Source of the DNA: Ferruginibacter sp.
GTDB lineage: Bacteria; Bacteroidota; Bacteroidia; Chitinophagales; Chitinophagaceae
Direction of reading: 5' to 3'
NCBI GenBank assembly: GCA_025362765.1
Contig: JANYFI010000731.1
Coordinates: 1-5,021 of the forward strand
DNA: 5,021 nt
Shown: piece by piece, positions 1 to 5,021 of the stretch
How positions within the stretch are numbered: position 1 is the stretch's first letter
Layout of the letters: each line of letters begins with the position of its first letter
The notes under the pieces: model-generated
Told to the model about the DNA's origin: nothing
What the model saw: only the letters and a program-made list of their open reading frames with translations
Databases searched by the model: none
Program-made: the position numbers and the translations under genes

Positions 1-671
1 CCATTATGGAAGGTGCCAGGATTGGAAAAAACTGCCGCATTTTTCCAGGCGCTGTTATTGCCGCCATTCCGCAGGACCTTAAATTTGAAGGCGAACAAAC
101 AACGGTGGAGATCGGTGATAATACCACCATTCGTGAATTTGTTACCGTTAACAGAGGAAGTAAAGACCGCTGGACAACTAAAGTGGGAAACAATTGCCTG
201 ATCATGGCCTATAGCCATATAGCACATGATTGCATAGTGGGAAATAATTGCATTATGAGCAACAGTACACAAATGGCCGGGCATGTAACAATGGGCGACA
301 ACTCAATACTAGCCGGCATGTGCGCCATTCACCAGTTTGTAAAAATTGGCCAGCATGCATTTATCAGCGGAGGATCTCTTGTTAGTAAAGATGTTCCTCC
401 CTACATCAAAGCGGGCCGTACGCCCCTGAGTTATGCAGGAGTAAATTCTGTAGGGTTAAAACGCAAAGGTTTTTCCAACGACCGCATTAACCAGATTCTG
501 GATATCTACCGGATAATTTACAATAAAAGCATGAATACATCGCAGGCACTAAATTTTATTGAAGAGGAATTACAGGCAACAGATGAAAGAGATGAAATTG
601 TAACTTTTATCCGCGAAAGCGGAAGGGGAATTATCAAGCGCTTTTCAAAAGGCAGCCAAGATGACGAATAA
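1..671 (+). CDS. lpxA: LpxA, UDP-N-acetylglucosamine acyltransferase (5' end cut by window)
   Basis: LpxA moves a 3-hydroxyacyl chain from acyl carrier protein to the 3-OH of UDP-GlcNAc in the cytoplasm, the first step of lipid A synthesis. The frame is already open at base 3, so the ATG at 6 is internal; about 50 N-terminal residues lie outside. Counting from that Met, the visible 221 residues show left-handed beta-helix hexapeptide repeats, the QDLKFEGE segment (23-30; K26 matches E. coli K76), and SHIAHDC (70-76), where H74 matches catalytic H125 and H71 matches H122. H93 and H109 match H144 and H160. A helical C-terminal domain starts near GLKRKGF (150-156). The family is about 260 residues, so the C-terminus is complete. 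G122 aligns with E. coli G173, the acyl-length 'ruler' position where Gly goes with longer chains and Met with C10; long hydroxyacyl use here is an inference. The stop is TAA at 669-671. Confidence 0.96.
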   Translation, partial: IMEGARIGKNCRIFPGAVIAAIPQDLKFEGEQTTVEIGDNTTIREFVTVNRGSKDRWTTKVGNNCLIMAYSHIAHDCIVGNNCIMSNSTQMAGHVTMGDNSILAGMCAIHQFVKIGQHAFISGGSLVSKDVPPYIKAGRTPLSYAGVNSVGLKRKGFSNDRINQILDIYRIIYNKSMNTSQALNFIEEELQATDERDEIVTFIRESGRGIIKRFSKGSQDDE

Positions 672-725
672 TTGAACCGATACCAGCTTTAACACAAATC
701 ATTTCCGCAGCCGCTGCTTCCTACA

Positions 726-1337
726 ATGCAAATCACTCTAAATAATGTTGGTAAAAGATTTAACCGGGAGTGGATATTCCGCCATTTTAGTTACCAGTTT
801 GGCGAAAATAAAAAATATGCCATCACAGGATCTAATGGTTCCGGCAAGTCTACGCTGCTACAGGTGATGGCAGGTGCGCTTACCCACAATGAAGGAACCG
901 TTGATTTCGCATTACAACAACAAAAAATAGAAAGCGAACAGCATTTTCAACATATTTCCATTGCCGCTCCCTACCTGGAACTAATTGAAGAAATGACTTC
1001 CGGCGAGTTCCTGCATTTTCACCGGCAGTTTAAACCATTGACGTTGCCTGATATTGACATCCTTGAAATGGCGGGATTAAAAAAAGCGGTCAACAAGCAA
1101 ATACGCTATTACAGCAGCGGCATGAAACAGCGGCTGAAACTGGTACAAGCTTTTTTTTGCAACGCCCCGGTATTGCTATTGGATGAACCCACTACAAATT
1201 TAGATGCAGAAGGTATTGCGCTATATAACCAACTAATAAAAAATTATACGGCTGATAAGCTGATCATCATCAGCAGCAATGACTTGCAGGAATATAGTTT
1301 TTGTGATGCCGTCATTGCAATCGGCGATTACAAATAA
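726..1337 (+). CDS. Stand-alone ABC transporter ATP-binding protein
   Basis: This is a 203-residue nucleotide-binding subunit with no membrane segment, so it must work with a permease or other partner not seen here. Visible motifs are Walker A GSNGSGKST (35-43), a signature-like YYSSGMKQR (128-136) in place of LSGGQ, and Walker B plus D-loop VLLLDEPTTNLD (149-160). The signature resembles ABC-2-type exporter ATPases, where SSGMKQR variants are common. Two usual residues are missing: no glutamine is evident at the Q-loop (SIAAPYLELIEEMT, about 78-91), and the H-loop histidine appears to be N185 (ISSND). The start lies 54 bases after lpxA on the same strand with no terminator between, which suggests cotranscription and an envelope-related job, though the substrate cannot be named. 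No clear Shine-Dalgarno precedes the ATG, which is normal in Bacteroidota. The reading frame begins with the usual ITLNNVGKRF beta strand, supporting this start. Confidence 0.9.
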   Translation: MQITLNNVGKRFNREWIFRHFSYQFGENKKYAITGSNGSGKSTLLQVMAGALTHNEGTVDFALQQQKIESEQHFQHISIAAPYLELIEEMTSGEFLHFHRQFKPLTLPDIDILEMAGLKKAVNKQIRYYSSGMKQRLKLVQAFFCNAPVLLLDEPTTNLDAEGIALYNQLIKNYTADKLIIISSNDLQEYSFCDAVIAIGDYK

Positions 1338-1364
1338 GTGTTGGATGATAATTGCTTAAAAAGA

Positions 1365-1912
1365 TCAGACTTTCTCAAATTCAATACTATCGTAAATAGT
1401 AGCTATTGACAACGTAAAACCCAACTCTTCAAATTCAATCGCTTCACTGGTGGTTTCAAAGGTTTGGTATTTCCATACCTGGGTATTGTTAATACGGCCA
1501 TACACTTCCACCATTATTTCTTTTTGTGCAACCAGCACATATTATTGCAGGCTTTCAATTCGCTTGTAATATTTTAGTTTTACTTCTTTATCGTACAATG
1601 CGGTAGAGTTAGAAAGTACTTCAAAAATTACCAAATCATCCGGGCAGGTGTAAATCAAATCCGGGTAAACATAAAACTGATCCTTTTCAATTTCCAGTTT
1701 CATGCCATCAATAAAAACATCACAACCGCCTTTTTTACTTGTTTTTAGTGCGCCTCTAATGTTTAAAACAATATTGTTGTGATGCTTGGCGCCCCAGCCA
1801 TTGCGAAAATTTTCCCGTAATAGAAATCATGCCGCTCCGTGCTTAATTCTTCCATCGCCATATATTCGGTGAAAGTATATTTTCTATCTCCCTTTGGGAT
1901 TGAGTAACGCAT
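1365..1912 (-). pseudogene. Uma2/DUF820 family nuclease-like gene, broken by frameshift and nonsense
   Basis: Reading the minus strand from ATG at 1912-1910 gives MRYSIPKGDRKYTFTEYMAM, then EELSTERHDFYYGKIFAMAG, a typical Uma2 N-terminus (a PD-(D/E)XK-fold family of uncertain role). At the G-run 1792-1795 the frame is lost; the original frame stops at TAA 1765-1763 after 49 residues. Supplying one G restores the family sequence AKHHNNIVLNIRGALK and then YPDLIYTC, VIFEVLSNST and YDKEVKLKYYKRI. A second lesion is TAA at 1544-1542, inside IESLQ*YVLVAQ where relatives usually have a sense codon such as GAA. The tail ends IATIYDSIEFEKV at TGA 1367-1365. The total fits about 182 codons, near family length but slightly short: only 13 positions separate the candidate Asp of YPD and the Glu of FEVL, which is tight and hints at an internal deletion. 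It lies 24 bases downstream of ald on the same strand. The decay is seen directly; the deletion is inference. Confidence 0.88.
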
Positions 1913-1936
1913 AATGGTAAATTATCTTTACAATTT

Positions 1937-3151
1937 TCATCTCCTGCTTGCAATCAGCAAATTAAGGTCAGTATATTTAAGATCAAACCGTTCGCTTAAA
2001 TAAAAATTGGTAAGGCTTCCTTTAAACATGTAAATACCGCTACGGATATTTATTTTGTACCACACTACGTTATCAATACCACCATCATCGGCTGTTTCAA
2101 GCAACAAAGGCATTAGCACATTACTGATGGCCTGCGACGCCGTACGGGCAAATCCACTCGGAATATTAGGCACGCAATAATGTATCACATCATATTTTCT
2201 GAATACCGGCTTTTCCAGCGTGGTTACTTCACTGGTTTCAAAACATCCACCCCTGTCAATACTTACATCAACAATCACCGTACCGGGCCGCATATTGCTC
2301 ACCATTTCTTCCGTTACAATGATGGGTGTTCGGCCACCTGTGCTGCTTAAAGCACCCACAGCAACGTCGCAGGTTTTTAATTGCTTGGATAAAATTTTGG
2401 GTTCAATCACCGATGTCCACAAACGACCACCGATATTATTTTGCAGCCGTTTTAACCGGTAAATACTGTTGTCGAAAATCTTTACGCTGGCGCCCATTGC
2501 CAAAGCTGTTCTTGCCGCGTATTCGCCTACAATACCTGCGCCGATAATAATAACTTTTGTGGGCGGTATACCACTTATCCCACCAACCAACACCCCTTTT
2601 CCATGATTGGCATTGTTTAGGTATTGCCCTGCAATCAACATCACAGCGCTGCCGGCAATTTCGCTCATACTTCGTACAATGGGATTGTGGCCGCTATCGT
2701 CTTTTAAATTTTCAAAACTTAACGCGGTAATTTTTTTATCCATCATTTTCTGCAAAATCTCCCGCTTCATCACCGCTAAATGTATGGGCGAAATAATATA
2801 CTGGTTGGGCTTTATCAGCTCACATTCACTCTCACTAACCGGGGCGCTCTTTACCAGTATATCGCACTCAAAAACTTCTTTTTTATCATAGGCAATTTTA
2901 GCCCCGGCCTCACTATAATCCTTATCGCTGTAACTGGCTCCTTCCCCAGCCTTGGTTTCTACCACTACTCTATGCCCATTAGCCACCATTACGCCTACGG
3001 CTTCCGGAGTAAGCGCAATACGATTCTCACTAAAGGAGGTTTCTTTCGGTATCCCGATAAATAACTCTTCTCCTTTAGGTTTAATATCCAGCGTTTCTTC
3101 CAGGGTTTCATAACTGAAAGAGGCGGATACAAATGGTTTTGATGTTGCCAT
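1937..3151 (-). CDS. ald: Alanine dehydrogenase, NAD-dependent
   Basis: The enzyme catalyses reversible oxidative deamination of L-alanine to pyruvate and ammonium with NAD+ in the cytoplasm, linking alanine use to carbon and nitrogen metabolism. The 404-residue product has the AlaDh/PNT N-terminal domain from about FIGIPKE (31-37) and the Rossmann NAD domain with GAGIVG (204-209) and a strand-end acid D227. Family active-site residues are present: R44 (SENRIALTP), K101 (LVKSAP), H124 (SPIHLAV), D299 (VSIDRGG) and N329 (VPNIPSG). These favour alanine dehydrogenase over the related transhydrogenase alpha subunit. It is longer than the roughly 370-residue Bacillus enzyme because of about 28 extra residues in front, an extension I associate with Bacteroidota homologues. 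The start is supported because the next in-frame Met (55) already lies inside the catalytic domain. It starts 27 bases after the tsaE stop, so cotranscription with tsaE is likely. Confidence 0.95.
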   Translation of the reverse strand: MATSKPFVSASFSYETLEETLDIKPKGEELFIGIPKETSFSENRIALTPEAVGVMVANGHRVVVETKAGEGASYSDKDYSEAGAKIAYDKKEVFECDILVKSAPVSESECELIKPNQYIISPIHLAVMKREILQKMMDKKITALSFENLKDDSGHNPIVRSMSEIAGSAVMLIAGQYLNNANHGKGVLVGGISGIPPTKVIIIGAGIVGEYAARTALAMGASVKIFDNSIYRLKRLQNNIGGRLWTSVIEPKILSKQLKTCDVAVGALSSTGGRTPIIVTEEMVSNMRPGTVIVDVSIDRGGCFETSEVTTLEKPVFRKYDVIHYCVPNIPSGFARTASQAISNVLMPLLLETADDGGIDNVVWYKINIRSGIYMFKGSLTNFYLSERFDLKYTDLNLLIASRR

Positions 3152-3178
3152 AATGTTTTACGTGTTCAAGCGTACAAA

Positions 3179-3592
3179 TTACAAATTAATTTTCAGCTTT
3201 CTGGTATTCGTATCAATTGCCGTGATAGTCGCATGCAATGTTGCATCAGGGAAGATGGCGGGTGCTTTTTGCGGCCATTCTACAAAACAGGTATTGCCAC
3301 TATACAAACAATCTTCCACCCCTGCCTGGATAGCTTCTTCTTCGCTTTTTAACCGGTACAGGTCTACATGATAAATAATACGCCCCGCGGCGGTAGTATA
3401 TTGGTTGATGATGGAAAAAGTTGGGCTACTGACAGTATCCTTTACCCCTGCCGCTTTACAATATGCATGCACGAAAGTAGTTTTACCGGCGCCCATTTCG
3501 CCTTCCAGGGCAATTACGTTATATGCCCTTGTTTTTTCAGCAAATTCTTTTGCCGCAGTGCCTATTTCATCCAGCGTAAATATTAACTCCAT
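3179..3592 (-). CDS. tsaE: TsaE, tRNA t6A37 threonylcarbamoylation ATPase subunit
   Basis: TsaE is the small ATPase that works with TsaD and TsaB in transferring threonylcarbamoyl to A37 of ANN-decoding tRNAs, a near-universal and usually essential modification. The 137-residue product has Walker A GEMGAGKTT (31-39), the switch-like SSPTFSIINQY (55-65), HVDLYRL (75-81) with conserved D77, and FVEWPQKA (103-110) with E105 and W106. Length and motif order match the YjeE/TsaE family throughout, so the gene is complete. The ATG at 3592 is supported by MELIFTLDEIGTAAKEFA aligning as the family N-terminus and by a promoter box only four bases upstream. It is first in the leftward unit with ald and is divergent from the metal ATPase. 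TsaD and TsaB are not in the window. Confidence 0.95.
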   Translation of the reverse strand: MELIFTLDEIGTAAKEFAEKTRAYNVIALEGEMGAGKTTFVHAYCKAAGVKDTVSSPTFSIINQYTTAAGRIIYHVDLYRLKSEEEAIQAGVEDCLYSGNTCFVEWPQKAPAIFPDATLHATITAIDTNTRKLKINL

Positions 3593-3596
3593 GTTG

Positions 3597-3604
3597 CAAA
3601 GATA
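3597..3604 (-). promoter_or_regulatory. Bacteroidota -7 promoter box for tsaE
   Basis: Read on the minus strand this is TATCTTTG, a full match to the TAnnTTTG -7 consensus of Bacteroidota primary sigma factor promoters. It is followed by CAAC and then the tsaE ATG. Transcription would begin within a few bases of, or at, the start codon, so the mRNA would have almost no leader. No convincing TTG/TTTG -33 element stands at about 19-21 bases upstream. The motif match is seen; promoter activity is inferred. Confidence 0.6.
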
Positions 3605-3642
3605 TTTTCCTTCAATAGTAATCAGCTACCAATCACAAAGAA

Positions 3643-3650
3643 TAATTTTG
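3643..3650 (+). promoter_or_regulatory. Bacteroidota -7 promoter box for the P-type ATPase
   Basis: TAATTTTG matches the TAnnTTTG -7 consensus completely and is followed by CAAT and then the ATPase ATG at 3655. Like the opposing tsaE box it predicts a leaderless or near-leaderless transcript. The region about 19-21 bases upstream has no TTG/TTTG -33 element, so an activator could be needed. The 38 bases between this box and the tsaE box contain no strong inverted repeat that I could identify as a metal-regulator operator. Confidence 0.6.
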
Positions 3651-3654
3651 CAAT

Positions 3655-5021
3655 ATGGAAAAAGTTGAATGGAAAGTAGATGGAATGGACTGTACCAATT
3701 GCGCACTTACCATTTCGAAATACCTGAACAAAGAGGGTGTACATAATGTAAAAGTGAATTTTATCGGCGGTGATGTAAGCTTTGAACTGGATGGAAATAA
3801 ATCAAAAGAACAACTCTCCAAAGGCATTGCAGGCCTGGGTTATACCGTAGTAAACGACTCTCCAATAATTACTGCAAATAAACCGTTTAAACTTTTCAAT
3901 AATCATTTACAGCGGTTTCTTTTTTGTCTTCCTTTTACAGTAATACTAATGCTGCACATGCTGCCATGGCATATTCATTTTTTAATGAACCCTTATATAC
4001 AGCTAGCCATTTGCTTACCTGTTTACATTGTTGGCATGAGTTACTTTGGTGTAAGCGCTGTTAAAAGTTTACGCGGCGGTATACCCAATATGAATGTTTT
4101 AATTGCCATCGGTGCCACTGCCGCATTTATTTACAGTCTCATCGGTACCCTGGGCAAGTATGGAATGGATTATGTTTTTTATGAAACCGCCGCCACTATC
4201 ATCACACTGGTATTTTTGGGTGAATGGGTAGAAAACCGCTCGGTAGCGCTTACGCAAAAAGAATTAAATAAACTGGCGGGCCAGCAAAAAGTTATGGCCA
4301 ATATGATTGCTTTTGATGATGAACATAAAGAAAATATTTTCCCGGTAGACAATACACAACTCCGTCCCGGGGATTTGATACTGATTAAAAGCGGTGAACA
4401 GGTGCCAATGGATTGTAAAATTTTATGGGGTGATGCGCAAGTGAATGAAGCGCTCTTAACCGGCGAAAGCATCCCAGTTCGCAAGCAAAAAAAAGATGCG
4501 TTGATTGGTGGCAGCATCCTTACAGATGGAACGGTGAAAGCCCAGGTTACGGCCACAGGCAAAGACACCGTGCTTAGTAATATTTTAAATTTGGTGAAAC
4601 AGGCCCAGGGCGAAAAGCCACCCATTCAGCAACTGGCAGATAAAATAAGTGCCGTATTTGTGCCCGCGGTATTGGGTATTTCTGTGCTTACTTTTTTGAT
4701 CAATTATTTTTTTGTTGATGCAGGTACCACCGCCTCTTTAATGAGGAGTATTGCCGTACTAGTAATCAGTTGTCCCTGCGCAATGGGGCTTGCAACACCG
4801 GCTGCCATTGCCGTTGGACTTGGCAGAGCGGCAAAAAATGGCATTCTTTTCCGCAATGCCAAAAGCCTCGAATTATTTAAAGATATTAAGACCGTGGTGT
4901 TTGATAAAACGGGTACGCTTACAAAAGGAGCATTTATTATCACGGATTTTCACACGGCTGTTTTACCGGAAGAAGAATTTAAACGCATTGTTTTTTCGCT
5001 GGAAAAATATTCAAATCATCC
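3655..5021 (+). CDS. P1B-type heavy-metal (probably Cu+) transporting ATPase, 3' end cut by window
   Basis: This enzyme exports soft metal ions across the inner membrane using ATP through an aspartyl-phosphate intermediate. The 455 full visible codons show an N-terminal heavy-metal-associated domain with GMDCTNC (10-16; ligands C13 and C16), then about six membrane segments near 88-104, 114-132, 145-163, 176-192, 333-353 and 363-385. The actuator loop carries LLTGESIP (267-274), the ion path has SCPCAMGLATP (372-382; C373 and C375), and the phosphorylation site is DKTGT (417-421; D417). The window stops at SNHP (453-456), the start of the HP motif of the nucleotide-binding domain, so roughly 250-300 residues are missing. 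CTNC plus CPC favours the Cu+/Ag+ class (CopA-like), but the deciding motifs in the last two membrane helices lie outside. The start is set by the promoter box four bases upstream and by the domain beginning at residue 3. It is divergent from tsaE. Confidence 0.93.
   Translation, partial: MEKVEWKVDGMDCTNCALTISKYLNKEGVHNVKVNFIGGDVSFELDGNKSKEQLSKGIAGLGYTVVNDSPIITANKPFKLFNNHLQRFLFCLPFTVILMLHMLPWHIHFLMNPYIQLAICLPVYIVGMSYFGVSAVKSLRGGIPNMNVLIAIGATAAFIYSLIGTLGKYGMDYVFYETAATIITLVFLGEWVENRSVALTQKELNKLAGQQKVMANMIAFDDEHKENIFPVDNTQLRPGDLILIKSGEQVPMDCKILWGDAQVNEALLTGESIPVRKQKKDALIGGSILTDGTVKAQVTATGKDTVLSNILNLVKQAQGEKPPIQQLADKISAVFVPAVLGISVLTFLINYFFVDAGTTASLMRSIAVLVISCPCAMGLATPAAIAVGLGRAAKNGILFRNAKSLELFKDIKTVVFDKTGTLTKGAFIITDFHTAVLPEEEFKRIVFSLEKYSNH

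Noticed and set aside
707..717. GCAGC-C-GCTGC inverted repeat between lpxA and the ABC gene, as a possible terminator
   Set aside because: The arms are five bases with a one-base centre, too tight to form a hairpin, and no T-run follows.
1763..1912. Programmed frameshifting in the Uma2 gene at the G-run
   Set aside because: A second in-frame stop at 1544-1542 would still end translation early, there is no classic slippery heptamer, and this family is not known to use recoding.
2220..3064. Several 70-95 codon open frames on the plus strand
   Set aside because: All are opposite the ald coding sequence, overlap one another in different frames and resemble no family.
3174..3187. Tandem ACAAATT ACAAATT at the tsaE stop codon
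   Set aside because: Two short A+T-rich copies without further structure; part of the coding end of tsaE and too small to support a repeat or site.
2450..3358. Twelve-base repeat TTTTAACCGGTA at 2450-2461 and 3347-3358
   Set aside because: Both copies lie in coding sequence and simply encode the peptide YRLK in Ald and TsaE; chance plus shared codon choice explains them.
3153..3668. Plus-strand open frames opposite tsaE, including one with a hydrophobic start
   Set aside because: The minus strand encodes a complete TsaE with all motifs. The hydrophobic stretch at 3153-3240 is the complement of the tsaE 3' end and has no other support as a signal peptide gene.
4179..4625. A 148-codon open frame antisense to the P-type ATPase
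   Set aside because: It lies wholly opposite the actuator-domain coding sequence, which has unmistakable family motifs in the other strand. The antisense product is an unrecognisable Ser/Cys/Phe-rich string, typical of shadow frames.
4704..4943. Minus-strand 79-codon open frame
   Set aside because: It is the complement of the CPC and DKTGT region of the ATPase and has no independent coding evidence.

Overview
The window looks like an ordinary housekeeping stretch of a Bacteroidota chromosome, most likely Chitinophagaceae or a near relative. The evidence is the A+T-leaning base composition, the absence of clear Shine-Dalgarno sequences, Bacteroidota-type TAnnTTTG promoter boxes directly in front of start codons, an alanine dehydrogenase with the N-terminal extension I associate with this phylum, and a Uma2-family gene remnant. 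The family-level placement is inference.

Layout from left to right. Positions 1-671 (+) hold the 3' three quarters of lpxA, the first acyltransferase of lipid A synthesis, cut by the window edge. Positions 726-1337 (+) hold a small stand-alone ABC ATPase that probably follows lpxA in the same transcript. Positions 1365-1912 (-) hold a decayed Uma2/DUF820 nuclease-like gene with one frameshift and one nonsense codon. Positions 1937-3151 (-) encode alanine dehydrogenase and 3179-3592 (-) encode TsaE, the ATPase of tRNA t6A synthesis. These three minus-strand genes read tsaE, ald, Uma2 remnant with gaps of 27 and 24 bases and look like one transcription unit. From 3655 to the right edge (+) runs a P1B-type, probably copper-exporting, ATPase, cut just as its HP motif begins.

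The genes do not form one pathway. lpxA and the ABC ATPase point to the cell envelope, tsaE to tRNA modification, ald to alanine/pyruvate and nitrogen balance, and the P-type ATPase to metal homeostasis. The most structured non-coding piece is the 62-base divergent spacer between tsaE and the ATPase. There a TAnnTTTG box stands exactly four bases before each ATG on opposite strands, predicting leaderless or nearly leaderless mRNAs both ways.

I did not find a convincing undescribed system. The points worth a second look are the mirror-image promoters, the multiply damaged Uma2 gene, the ABC ATPase lacking its usual Q-loop glutamine and H-loop histidine, and a His/Met cluster in the ATPase.
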